A stretch of DNA of 18,217 nt from Pseudomonadota bacterium (GTDB lineage: Bacteria > Pseudomonadota > Alphaproteobacteria > Rhizobiales > Methylopilaceae), in NCBI GenBank assembly GCA_023430145.1, contig JAEZCD010000358.1, positions 1 through 18,217 on the forward strand, read 5' to 3'. A model generated the notes under the pieces. The model was not told the DNA's origin, ran no database searches, and saw only the letters and a list, made by a program, of their open reading frames with translations. Below are positions 7,388 to 15,099 of the stretch, piece by piece (within the stretch, counting starts at the first letter, position 1; each line of letters begins with the position of its first letter). A program made the position numbers and the translations under genes.

Positions 7388-7534
7388 CCGGCACTCGACA
7401 GCCGATCAGCTGAATGCGGTGTCCGGGAGCTCGAGAACGAGATCCGGCATCGCTTTGCTATGCCGGGGTCTGATCGCAGGTCGGAGCACCCGACGAGCAG
7501 GCCCGAGAGGGCCGCAGCCTAAGGAGACGGACAC
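7388..7534 (+). promoter_or_regulatory. Structured leader upstream of rpsM
   Basis: The rest of the 169-base adk-rpsM gap, after the candidate promoter, shows two clear hairpins. The first is CCGGCAT / ATGCCGG around a 9-base loop (7444-7466). The second is GGCCC / GGGCC closed by a GAGA tetraloop (7500-7513), just 7 bases before the AAGGAG (7521-7526) of rpsM. The second could modulate access to the ribosome-binding site. In gammaproteobacteria S4 represses the alpha operon by binding near rpsM. Here rpsD is not in the operon, and this leader is not recognisably that element. Confidence 0.4.
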
Positions 7535-7903
<369 letters not shown>

Positions 7904-7922
7904 CGGGCCGCTAGCCCGACCG

Positions 7923-7949
7923 CCCTCCGGTCCGCCGGAGGGATTTTTT
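7923..7949 (+). terminator. Intrinsic terminator between rpsM and rpsK
   Basis: A perfect 8-bp GC-rich stem (CCCTCCGG 7923-7930 and CCGGAGGG 7935-7942) has a TCCG tetraloop. It is followed by A and six T (7944-7949). This is the classic rho-independent form, and it lies inside what is normally one operon. No convincing promoter is visible in the 56 bases between it and rpsK, so it probably acts as a partial attenuator. Confidence 0.85.
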
Positions 7950-8005
7950 CGTCCCCAGCGCCTGGCGTTACGGGCGCGTTCGAAGGACCTCGAGGAACCT
8001 ATTCA

Positions 8006-8395
8006 ATGGCCAAGGAAACTACCCGCGTCCGCCGTCGCGAACGCAAGAACATCGTGTCCGGCGTCGCGCATGTGAACGCGAGCTTCAACAACACGATGAT
8101 CACTATTACCGACGCGCAGGGCAATACCGTCGCCTGGTCGTCGGCCGGCTCGCTCGGCTTCAAGGGCTCGCGCAAGTCGACGCCTTACGCCGCCCAGGTC
8201 GCCTCCGAGGAGGCCGCCAAGAAGGCGGCCGAGCACGGCATGCGGACGCTCGAGGTCGAGGTCCGCGGGCCCGGCTCCGGACGCGAGTCTGCCCTGCGGG
8301 CGTTGCAGGCGGCCGGCTTCACGATTACGTCGATCCGCGACGTCACCCCGATTCCGCACAATGGCTGCCGGCCGCGCAAGCGCCGGCGCGTGTGA
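8006..8395 (+). CDS. rpsK: 30S ribosomal protein S11
   Basis: The product is 129 residues, the normal S11 length. The core GVAHVNASFNNTMITITDAQ is at about residues 19-38. The C-terminal signature DVTPIPHNGCRPRKRRRV is complete. S11 lines the mRNA exit region of the 30S platform next to S7 and S18. A GAGGA 9 bases before the ATG supports the start. It lies downstream of the 7923-7949 terminator. rpsD, which follows rpsK in gammaproteobacteria, is absent; rpoA is next. Confidence 0.97.
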   Translation: MAKETTRVRRRERKNIVSGVAHVNASFNNTMITITDAQGNTVAWSSAGSLGFKGSRKSTPYAAQVASEEAAKKAAEHGMRTLEVEVRGPGSGRESALRALQAAGFTITSIRDVTPIPHNGCRPRKRRRV

Positions 8396-8464
8396 TCGTC
8401 ATTTCCGTCGAACCGGCATCCGGCCGGTCGTTTGCAGGCGACGTGCCCGCCCCAAGGTGCAGCC

Positions 8465-9481
8465 GTGATCTCTAAGAACTGGCAAGATCTCATCAAACCG
8501 AACAAGCTCGAGGTAACGCCCGGGAGCGATGCGAAGCGCGTCGCCACCGTCGTCGCCGAGCCGCTCGAGCGGGGCTTCGGCCTGACGCTCGGCAACTCGC
8601 TCCGCCGCATCCTGCTCTCCTCGCTGCAGGGCGCCGCCGTCACCTCCGTGCACATCGACGGCGTGCTGCACGAGTTCTCCTCGATCGCCGGCGTGCGCGA
8701 GGACGTCACCGACATCATCCTCAACGTCAAGGATATCGCCATCCGCATGCATGCGGACGGCCCCAAGCGCATGACCCTGCGCAAGCAGGGGCCCGGCCAG
8801 GTCACCGCCGGCGACATCCAGACGGTCGGCGACGTGCAGATCCTGAACCCCGGTCTCGTCCTCTGCACCCTCGACGAGGGCGCCGAGATCCGCATGGAGT
8901 TCACGGTCGACGTCGGCAAGGGCTATGTGCCGGCCGACCGCAACCGCCCCGACGATGCGCCGATCGGCCTCATCCCGGTCGACAGCCTCTATTCGCCGGT
9001 GAAGAAGGTCTCCTACAAGGTCGAGAACACCCGCGAGGGGCAGATCCTCGACTACGACAAGCTGACGCTGTCGCTGGAGACCAACGGCGCGGTCTCGCCG
9101 GAGGACGCGCTGGCCTATGCCGCGCGCATCCTGCAGGACCAGCTCGAGGTGTTCCTCAACTTCGAGGAGCCGCGCAAGGAGACCGAGCTGCCGGCGATCC
9201 CGGAGCTCGCCTTCAACCCGGCCTTCCTCAAGAAGGTGGACGAGCTCGAGCTGTCGGTCCGCTCGGCGAACTGCCTGAAGAACGACAACATCGTCTATAT
9301 CGGCGACCTCGTGCAGAAGTCGGAGGCGGAGATGCTCCGCACCCCGAACTTCGGCCGCAAGTCGCTGAACGAGATCAAGGAAGTGCTGGCCGGCATGGGC
9401 CTGCATCTCGGCATGGATGTGCCGGGCTGGCCGCCGGACAATATCGACGATCTCGCCAAGCGGTTCGAAGAGCACTTTTGA
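8465..9481 (+). CDS. rpoA: DNA-directed RNA polymerase subunit alpha
   Basis: The product is 338 residues with a GTG start at 8465, chosen because alphaproteobacterial RpoA begins with a few residues before KNWQ(D/E)LIKPNKLEV and an AAGG lies 7 bases upstream. The frame can extend to a TTG at 8432, which is unlikely to be used. The N-terminal assembly domain (about 1-235) includes ERGFGLTLGNSLRRILLSSL. The C-domain (about 250-325) carries the UP-element-binding residues R266, N269 and K299, matching E. coli R265, N268 and K298. It nucleates core polymerase assembly as a dimer. Confidence 0.97.
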   Translation: MISKNWQDLIKPNKLEVTPGSDAKRVATVVAEPLERGFGLTLGNSLRRILLSSLQGAAVTSVHIDGVLHEFSSIAGVREDVTDIILNVKDIAIRMHADGPKRMTLRKQGPGQVTAGDIQTVGDVQILNPGLVLCTLDEGAEIRMEFTVDVGKGYVPADRNRPDDAPIGLIPVDSLYSPVKKVSYKVENTREGQILDYDKLTLSLETNGAVSPEDALAYAARILQDQLEVFLNFEEPRKETELPAIPELAFNPAFLKKVDELELSVRSANCLKNDNIVYIGDLVQKSEAEMLRTPNFGRKSLNEIKEVLAGMGLHLGMDVPGWPPDNIDDLAKRFEEHF

Positions 9482-9483
9482 TC

Positions 9484-9510
9484 GGCCGCGGCGCCCGGGC
9501 GCCGTCGGCC
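9484..9510 (+). other. Palindromic hairpin between rpoA and rplQ
   Basis: The bases GGCGCCCGGGCGCC (9490-9503) form a perfect 14-bp palindrome. Flanking GGCC copies (9484-9487 and 9507-9510) can extend the stem. No T run follows, so termination is not expected. It may be an mRNA processing or stabilising structure between rpoA and rplQ; this is inference. Confidence 0.45.
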
Positions 9511-9554
9511 TCTCCGGCATGCGCGTCGCGCGCCAAACTCGGGAGTAGACATCC

Positions 9555-9968
9555 ATGATGCACGGCAAGCGCGGCCGCCGGTTCAACCGGACGCAGGGTC
9601 ATCGCCGGGCGCTGTTCGCCAACCTCGCCGCCTCGCTGATCCAGCACGAGCAGATCATCACGACGCTGCCGAAGGCCAAGGATCTGCGGCCGGTGGTGGA
9701 GAAGCTGATCACGCTCGGCAAGCGCGGCGACCTGCACGCCCGCCGCCAGGCGGTCGCCGAGCTGCGTGACCTGCCGACCGTGCGCAAGCTGTTCGAGACG
9801 CTCGGTCCCCGCTATGCGGACCGGCCGGGCGGCTATTGCCGGATCATCAAGGCCGGCTTCCGGCACGGCGATGCGGCGCCGATCGCGGTCATCGAGCTGG
9901 TCGACCGTGATCCGGAGGCCAAGGGCGCCGCCGACCGCGAGCGCGCCGCCGAGGCCGCCGCGGCCTAG
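9555..9968 (+). CDS. rplQ: 50S ribosomal protein L17
   Basis: The product is 137 residues. It begins MMHGKRGRRFNRTQGHRRAL, aligning with the common MRHGK... start, so the first of two adjacent ATGs is chosen. The signature ASLIQHEQIITTLPKAKDLR (about residues 31-50) is present, as is GGYCRIIKAGFRHGDAAP near the end. The tail is Ala/Glu-rich. L17 lies near the exit tunnel of the 50S subunit. It is the last gene of the alpha operon, with the terminator at 10043-10073 lying 74 bases beyond its stop. Confidence 0.97.
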   Translation: MMHGKRGRRFNRTQGHRRALFANLAASLIQHEQIITTLPKAKDLRPVVEKLITLGKRGDLHARRQAVAELRDLPTVRKLFETLGPRYADRPGGYCRIIKAGFRHGDAAPIAVIELVDRDPEAKGAADRERAAEAAAA

Positions 9969-10034
9969 GCTCTTCGCGGCCCCGGCCGCTCCCGGGCAGA
10001 CGGGTCGCATCGCCGCTCGCGCGGTCCGTGGCTC

Positions 10035-10073
10035 AAAAAAAAGGGCTCTCGCATGTGAGCGAGAGCCCTTTTT
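10035..10073. terminator. Bidirectional intrinsic terminator
   Basis: A perfect 10-bp stem (GGGCTCTCGC 10043-10052 and GCGAGAGCCC 10059-10068) has a 6-base loop. It is flanked by eight A on the left and five T on the right. Read on the + strand it ends the rplQ transcript. Read on the - strand the A tract becomes a T run and can end the convergent L,D-transpeptidase transcript. A second stem without a T tract (10174-10192, 8 bp with a 3-base loop) lies nearer the transpeptidase stop. Confidence 0.9.
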
Positions 10074-10212
10074 CTGTTCGTCCCGAGCCCTGCCGGCGAA
10101 GAGTCCGCGGCCGCAAGCCGGTGGCGCTGCGACGCACAGGGGAGGGGACCGAACGTTCCCGCCTCGCCTCTCGGGACGGCGAGGCGCCGTCCGAGGCGCC
10201 GAGAAACGCTCC

Positions 10213-11439
10213 TCAGCGCAACGCGAGCGTGCCGATGCCGTCGCGGTTGTAGATGTCGTCGCGGAACTGCACCAAGCCGTCCACGCCGCCCCAGCCGGTG
10301 ATGTACACCCAATAGACCGGGATCGCCTGCTTCAGCTTGGCGTCGATCCGCTCGCCCGACTTGATCGCGGCATCGATGTTCTGCCGGCTCCAGTCGCCGC
10401 TGTCGCGCAGAAGCCAGGTGACGAGCTCGCGGACGTTCTGGATGCGCACGCAGCCCGAGGAATGGAAGCGGGCGTTCTCGCCGAAGAGCCCCTTCGACGG
10501 CGTGTCGTGCATGTAGACGCCGTCCTTGTTGGGCATGTTGATGCGGATCGTCCCCATCGAGTTGATCTCGCCGGGGTCCTGCCGGAACATGTAGTTGGTA
10601 GCTTCGTCGGAGTGCCAGTTGACCTGCTCGGGCACCAGCATGTTGCCGCGCTGGTCGTAGATGCGGATCTTGTTCTTGGTCAGGTAGTCGGGCTCGGACT
10701 GCATCTTCGGGATGAGGTCCTTGCGGACGATCGAGGCCGGCACCGTCCAGAACGGGTTGAAGTTCACCTCCTGGATCTTCACGGCCAGCGTCGGCGACGG
10801 CCGGTCGACCTTGCCGACGACGCCGGTGAAGCGGCCGGCGACGATGCCGCCGTCGACGGCCTCGATCTCCGCCGCCGGGATGTTCACGGTGACGAAGCGC
10901 GGCCCGAGATTGCCGGACATGGAGCGCAGCCGGACGATGTTCGTCTCGAGCTGGCGCAGCCGATCTTCGGCGGAGACGTTGAGCGCCTTCATCGTATCGG
11001 GGCCGACGACGCCGACCGGCAGCAGCCCGTGCCGCGCCTGGAAGCGGCGCACGGCGCCCTCGACATAGGAATCGAATGCGTCGGGAACGCCGGCGACGGC
11101 CCGCAGGTCGCCCGAGGCGACGAGGCGCGCGCGCAGCGCAGCCACGTTGGGCGAGCGCAGGCCGAGCTTCAGCCGCTGGTTGGTCGGCACCGCGGACCAG
11201 CCGCCGCGGGCGACGATGTCGTTGTACTGGGCGAGCGCCGCCTCCGTCGCCTGCACGGTGTCTGCGGACAGGACCGGGGTGGTCGACGTCGACTTGCGGG
11301 CGACGCGCGCGGCCGAATCGAAGCCGTCGCGCCACTCGGCCTGGTTGGCGAAGGCGCGGCCGCCGATGCCGGCTAGGGCTGCGCCGGCCCCGAAGCTGAG
11401 CAGGGCACGACGGCTGAAGGCAATAGGCTTGGACGTCAC
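10213..11439 (-). CDS. L,D-transpeptidase, YcbB-type, Tat-exported
   Basis: This 408-residue protein probably makes 3-3 cross-links in peptidoglycan or attaches proteins to it, in the periplasm. The N-terminus has a twin-arginine motif (FSRRALLSFG, residues 8-17), a hydrophobic stretch and a likely AFA|N cleavage after residue 31. A peptidoglycan-binding helical domain covers about 85-155 (KLGLRSPNVAALRARL; AVRRFQARHG). The YkuD catalytic domain follows (about 180-345), with H311 (YMHDTP), H326 and the nucleophile C330 in the FHSSGCVRIQN motif. The start is GTG with only a weak GGGG upstream. A shorter start is possible but would remove the export signal. It is downstream of bpt on the same strand, separated by 198 bases. 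Confidence 0.9.
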   Translation of the reverse strand: MTSKPIAFSRRALLSFGAGAALAGIGGRAFANQAEWRDGFDSAARVARKSTSTTPVLSADTVQATEAALAQYNDIVARGGWSAVPTNQRLKLGLRSPNVAALRARLVASGDLRAVAGVPDAFDSYVEGAVRRFQARHGLLPVGVVGPDTMKALNVSAEDRLRQLETNIVRLRSMSGNLGPRFVTVNIPAAEIEAVDGGIVAGRFTGVVGKVDRPSPTLAVKIQEVNFNPFWTVPASIVRKDLIPKMQSEPDYLTKNKIRIYDQRGNMLVPEQVNWHSDEATNYMFRQDPGEINSMGTIRINMPNKDGVYMHDTPSKGLFGENARFHSSGCVRIQNVRELVTWLLRDSGDWSRQNIDAAIKSGERIDAKLKQAIPVYWVYITGWGGVDGLVQFRDDIYNRDGIGTLALR

Positions 11440-11637
11440 TGGCTCGACCCCGTTCCCGCTCCCGCAGCGGGCTCACCCGAAGGGCATTCTCACCATGCCC
11501 ATCGTCAACAAACAACCAACGGCAGGCAAATCCTCTGCGCGTCTCGCTCGATCGTGAAGCGTGGCTACACCCCGGTCCACCTGGGACACGAGCAGGGTTT
11601 TGGGGCAGAACCATGATCGGGGCGTTGCCCGAACGCC

Positions 11638-12381
11638 TCAGGCCCGTACCCATCCGGTCGCGTCCAGCATCTCGAGCGGCCCGAACCGGCGCTTGTAGTC
11701 CATCTTCGGCGAGCCCTGCACCCAGTAGCCGAGATAGAGGTAGGGCAGCCCGAGGCGCTTGGCTCTCTCGATGTGGTCGAGGATCAGGAACGTGCCGAGG
11801 CTGCGCGCCGCCATGTCCGGATCGTAGAAGCTGTAGACCAGCGAGATGCCGTCGACGAGCAGGTCGGTGAGGCAGGCGGCGACGAGAGGCCCCTGGCCGC
11901 GGCCATTGACCCCGGTGTCGGGACCGCGGCGGCGGTACTCGGTGATCTTGGTCCGCACATGCGTGTCCTCGACCATCATGGCGTAGTCGAGCACCGACAT
12001 GTCGGCCATGCCGCCGTCGCCGTGCCGGGTGTCCACGTAGGCGCGGAACAGGCTGTACTGGTCCGAGGTCGGCAGCGCCGGCCGCACCTCGCCGACGAGG
12101 TCGGCGTTCTGGCGCATGACGCGGCGGAAGCTGCGCGAGGGCGTGAACTCCTCGACGAGGACGCGGACCGAGACGCAGGAGCGGCAGTTCTCGCAGGCGG
12201 GCCGGTAGGCGATGGTCTGGCTGCGGCGGAAGCCGCCATGGGTGAGGATGTCGTTCAGCGTCGGCGCCCGTTCGCCGACGAGGTGCGTGAACACCTTCCG
12301 CTCGCGCCGGCCCTTGAGATAGGGGCACGGCGAGGGGGCGGTGAGGTAGAACTGCGGCGTGCTTCGCGGTTGCTCGGTCAC
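11638..12381 (-). CDS. bpt: Aspartate/glutamate leucyltransferase (Bpt/Ate family)
   Basis: The 247-residue enzyme transfers an amino acid, probably leucine, from aminoacyl-tRNA to proteins with N-terminal Asp or Glu. This marks them for the ClpS-ClpAP N-degron pathway in the cytosol. Family features are TAPSPCPYLKGR (residues 14-25, C19) and the cysteine cluster C63, C66, C69 in ACENCRSC. GFRRSQTIAYRP and the C-terminal LGYWVQGSPKMDYKRRF are also present. The start is GTG (12379-12381), which gives the family-length N-terminus. A 6-bp stem abuts its stop (11621-11637) but lacks a T tract. Arginine as donor cannot be excluded from sequence alone. Confidence 0.92.
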   Translation of the reverse strand: MTEQPRSTPQFYLTAPSPCPYLKGRRERKVFTHLVGERAPTLNDILTHGGFRRSQTIAYRPACENCRSCVSVRVLVEEFTPSRSFRRVMRQNADLVGEVRPALPTSDQYSLFRAYVDTRHGDGGMADMSVLDYAMMVEDTHVRTKITEYRRRGPDTGVNGRGQGPLVAACLTDLLVDGISLVYSFYDPDMAARSLGTFLILDHIERAKRLGLPYLYLGYWVQGSPKMDYKRRFGPLEMLDATGWVRA

Positions 12382-12462
12382 GGATCAGGGCGCCAGCGGG
12401 TGACCCGGAGCGAGTCCCCGACGACGAAGACTAGCACCGCCGGCGCCCCCGCACAGGCCCAT

Positions 12463-12957
12463 TCAGCGGCGCAGCGCCGCGGCCTGACGCACATCGTTCA
12501 CGACGAGGGTGCCGAGCACGATGTCGTGCAGGAGGCGCTTGCGTGGATCGAAGAAGGTGACGAGCAGCACGAGCGGCGTCAGCACCGTCACGCTGACATA
12601 GAAGCCGACGACGTGCGCGACGGCGACGATGAACGGCACCGCGTCGCCGTACCACATGCGCATCTCGATGCCGGCCGCCCGCATGCCGAGCGTGGCGCTG
12701 TTGCGGCCGCTGATGCCCGCCGCGCAGTAGAGCACGGCGATCACCGGGAAGATGGCGCCGAGCACGAACCAGGCGAGCCCGAGCGTGAACACGAGGAACA
12801 CGATGCTGAGGACGACCGTCAGCGCCAGCACGATCGTGAAGTCGATCAGGAAAGCGGTGCAGCGCCGCAGGCGGACGCCGTCGAACCGGTAGGGCGCGAC
12901 CACGGGATCGAACGTGTCGCGGGTGCTCCTCACATCGATGACCGGGGCCCTCGCCAT
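12463..12957 (-). CDS. RDD family inner-membrane protein
   Basis: This 164-residue protein has the RDD domain layout. R32 and D39 flank the start of the first membrane segment (about 35-57), with further segments at about 60-80 and 108-134. NSATLGMRAAGIEMR (about 86-100) forms the conserved cytosolic stretch. FFDPRKRLLHDIVLGTLVV near the end carries D137 and D145. Transport of small solutes or ions has been proposed for the family, but no function is assigned here. A strong GAGGAGG sits about 6 bases before the ATG. It lies 61 bases downstream of ilvA and 81 upstream of bpt, consistent with one transcript. Confidence 0.88.
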   Translation of the reverse strand: MARAPVIDVRSTRDTFDPVVAPYRFDGVRLRRCTAFLIDFTIVLALTVVLSIVFLVFTLGLAWFVLGAIFPVIAVLYCAAGISGRNSATLGMRAAGIEMRMWYGDAVPFIVAVAHVVGFYVSVTVLTPLVLLVTFFDPRKRLLHDIVLGTLVVNDVRQAAALRR

Positions 12958-13018
12958 GGCAATCCTCCTCGCACGCGCCGCATTTGGCCCCGGCGGGCCG
13001 GCCCTGCAAGGGCCGCCG

Positions 13019-14311
13019 TCAGTGGCCGGCGAACTGCCCGGCGCCGACCTCGATCTTCCGGCAGGGCAGGCCCTCGGCCTCGAGCCGGGTCAGGATCTCG
13101 TCGGCATGCGCACGGTCGCGGGTCTCGACCGTGACGTCGAGCGTGGCGCCCTTCGCCGGCACGTCGAGGAACAGCCGCCGGTGCGAGACCTCGAGAATGT
13201 TGGCGCCGAGCTCGCCGAGGCGCGTGGCGATTCGCCCGAGCACGCCCGGGCGGTCGTTGATCGTGAAGCGGAAGGCGACGATGCGGGCGCCGCGCTCGAG
13301 CTCGCGCACCGTGATCGAGGCGAGGATGCGCGGATCGATGTTGCCGCCGCAGAGGACGAGCCCGACGCGCCTGCCGCGGAAGCGCTCCGGGTCGGCGAGC
13401 ACGGCGGCGAGGCCGGCGGCACCGGCGCCCTCCGCCATCGTCTTGACGGTCGCGAGATACGCGTAGACGGCCTGCTCCAGGTGCGCCTCGCTGACGAGCA
13501 CGACGTCGGAGACGAGCTCGCGGATGATCGGCAGGGTGAGCCGGCCGACATTCTTGACCGCGATGCCCTCGGCGAGCGTCGAGCCGCCGCTCGGCCGCGT
13601 GCCGCCGTTGAGCGCGTTCCAGACCGAGGGATAGAGCTCGGCCTCGACGCCGACGATCTCGATGTCCGGCCGCAGCGCCTTGGTGGCGACGGCGATGCCG
13701 GAGACTAGGCCGCCGCCGCCGATCGGCACTACAAGCGTGTCGAGATCGGGGGCCTCCTCGAGCATCTCGAGCGCGATGGTGCCTTGCCCGGCGATCACCG
13801 CCGGATCGTCATAGGGGTGGACAAGCGTCAGCCCCTCGGCGGCGATCATCGCCTCGACGCGCGTCTGCGAATCGGCGAGCGTCTCGCCCTCGAGCACGAC
13901 CCGGGCGCCGTAGGCCCGCGTCGACTCGACCTTCACGAACGGCGTCGGCACCGGCATGACGATCGTCGCCGGGATACCGAGCCTGGCGGCCAGATAGGCG
14001 ACCGCCTGGGCGTGGTTGCCGGCCGACATGGCGATGACGCCGCGCGCCCGCTCCTCGCGCGTGAGGCTCGACAGCTTCACGAACGCGCCGCGTTCCTTGA
14101 AGCTGTTGGTGACGTGCATGTTCTCGTACTTGACGAAGATCTCAGCGCCGACGAGGCGCGACAGCGGCGGCGCGGGCAGCATGGGCGTGCGCATCACCGT
14201 GCCGGCGATCAGCCGCCGCGCCGCTTCGATGTCGGTGAGCGTCACCGCGAGCGGCGCGGGACGCTGGGCGGCCTGCGCGGCGGTGGAGCGGATGGGGTCG
14301 GCAATCGCCAT
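13019..14311 (-). CDS. ilvA: Threonine ammonia-lyase with C-terminal ACT domain
   Basis: The 430-residue PLP enzyme deaminates threonine to 2-oxobutanoate, the entry step to isoleucine. The fold-type II core shows the PLP lysine K72 in TNSFKERGA, SAGNHAQ (96-102), the phosphate-binding GGGG (198-201) and CGGNIDP (321-327). A single ACT domain occupies about 343-420 (FRFTINDRPGVLGRIATRLG). The length and single ACT domain resemble the TdcB-plus-ACT type rather than the two-domain regulatory IlvA of E. coli, so a catabolic role is possible. No Shine-Dalgarno sequence is visible before the ATG. An internal GTG at codon 23 is an alternative start. The upstream neighbour is the secreted-protein array. 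Confidence 0.93.
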   Translation of the reverse strand: MAIADPIRSTAAQAAQRPAPLAVTLTDIEAARRLIAGTVMRTPMLPAPPLSRLVGAEIFVKYENMHVTNSFKERGAFVKLSSLTREERARGVIAMSAGNHAQAVAYLAARLGIPATIVMPVPTPFVKVESTRAYGARVVLEGETLADSQTRVEAMIAAEGLTLVHPYDDPAVIAGQGTIALEMLEEAPDLDTLVVPIGGGGLVSGIAVATKALRPDIEIVGVEAELYPSVWNALNGGTRPSGGSTLAEGIAVKNVGRLTLPIIRELVSDVVLVSEAHLEQAVYAYLATVKTMAEGAGAAGLAAVLADPERFRGRRVGLVLCGGNIDPRILASITVRELERGARIVAFRFTINDRPGVLGRIATRLGELGANILEVSHRRLFLDVPAKGATLDVTVETRDRAHADEILTRLEAEGLPCRKIEVGAGQFAGH

Positions 14312-14369
14312 CGGCGTAGACTAGCTTGGCCGACGGGTCGCCGCCAGCGATCTGCGATGCCGAAGCGAA

Positions 14370-14391
14370 AGCGCCCGACAAGCCGGGCGCT
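14370..14391 (-). terminator. Hairpin terminator after array copy 1
   Basis: An 8-bp stem (AGCGCCCG / CGGGCGCT) with a 6-base loop lies 35 bases past the stop of the array gene nearest ilvA. On the - strand it is followed by TTTCGCTTCGG, a short and interrupted T tract. Its position matches the terminators of the other copies. Confidence 0.6.
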
Positions 14392-14426
14392 GCACGTTGC
14401 GGCTTTGTCGGAGGGGGTACGGACGG

Positions 14427-14903
14427 TCAGTCGAAGATGACGATCGAGCTGTCGTCGATTCTGCCGGACTCCGCCCCTACGCGCGAGATGAGCACCTCGA
14501 CGATATGGGGACCCTCGTCGACCTTGACGAAGGACTGCCGCGAGGCCGCCGTGAATATCTCGGTGTCGCCCGACGATGCCGTGCAGAACGCGAGTTCGTC
14601 CAACGACGCCTTCGGATTGGTCGGCTTGCTGTCGACGAGAATTTGCAGTCCGATATGGCCGCTGACAGGACCAGTGGCGGCGCATTCCGCATTGAACGTG
14701 ATGACGATGACGCCTTTCTTGCTCGTATTGAAGGTCAGAAATGTCCTTCCCGCGTCGTCGAGCGGGGCAGGGATAAGGCCAGTCGGTACGTCGTAGGCAG
14801 CGACCCTCGACTTGGCGAGCAGAATCTCGGCGTAAGTCGGTGAGCTTGCTACGACGCCGAGCGCAAGCGACGCTGCGGCCATAGCGGTGGTGCACATGCG
14901 CAT
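14427..14903 (-). CDS. Secreted protein of unknown function, array copy 1
   Basis: The product has 158 residues and its function is not recognised. A signal peptide (MRMCTTAMAAASLALG...) ends at a TYA|E site after residue 25. The mature part is about 133 residues and beta-rich. It contains the family motifs PAPLDDAG (45-52), KKGVIVITFNAEC (62-74), GLQILVD (85-91) and AFCTAS (105-110), and ends GRIDDSSIVIFD. C74 and C107 are invariant in the array and probably form a disulfide. The ATG at 14903 is preferred over one four codons upstream, because GGAGAACGCG directly precedes it and places GGAG six bases away. It is the most divergent of the three recent copies, with one extra Ser after CTAS. 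Confidence 0.85.
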   Translation of the reverse strand: MRMCTTAMAAASLALGVVASSPTYAEILLAKSRVAAYDVPTGLIPAPLDDAGRTFLTFNTSKKGVIVITFNAECAATGPVSGHIGLQILVDSKPTNPKASLDELAFCTASSGDTEIFTAASRQSFVKVDEGPHIVEVLISRVGAESGRIDDSSIVIFD

Positions 14904-15037
14904 CGCGTTCTCCATGAGCTTTTCGGGGGAGCCAGGGTGAGTGGTGACTACTCGATACGCGGCGTCGGCGATCAGCCTCGCAACCCTAGCTTGGCGGCAG
15001 GGCGCCGCCATCGCGGGGATGCCGGCCCACGAAACGA

Positions 15038-15064
15038 AAGCGCCCCGGCGAGGCCGTGGCGCTT
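15038..15064 (-). terminator. Hairpin terminator after array copy 2
   Basis: The stem AAGCGCC / GGCGCTT continues, after one mismatch, into CGGC / GCCG around a GAG loop. On the - strand it is followed by TCGTTTCG. It lies 36 bases past the stop of copy 2, in the spacer before copy 1. Confidence 0.6.
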
Positions 15065-15099
15065 CCAGACGAGAGCGGACGAACGTGCCGTCGGCGCCG

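Noticed and set aside
11621..11637. Hairpin directly after the bpt stop as a terminator
   Set aside because: The 6-bp stem lacks a T tract on the - strand, so termination is not supported.
9965..12328. A 787-codon open frame on the - strand
   Set aside because: It overlaps the L,D-transpeptidase and bpt in another frame and has an Arg/Ala/Pro-rich composition typical of high-GC shadow frames; no family features.
13000..13014. Hairpin between ilvA and the RDD gene (GGCCCT / AGGGCC) as a terminator
   Set aside because: Only a 6-bp stem with a 3-base loop and no T run on the - strand; the genes are better read as co-transcribed.
14940..15000. TTGCGA-containing promoter in the conserved array spacers
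   Set aside because: With 17-18 base spacing the -10 candidates (GCGTAT, CGTATC) match poorly; conservation alone cannot separate a promoter from recent duplication.
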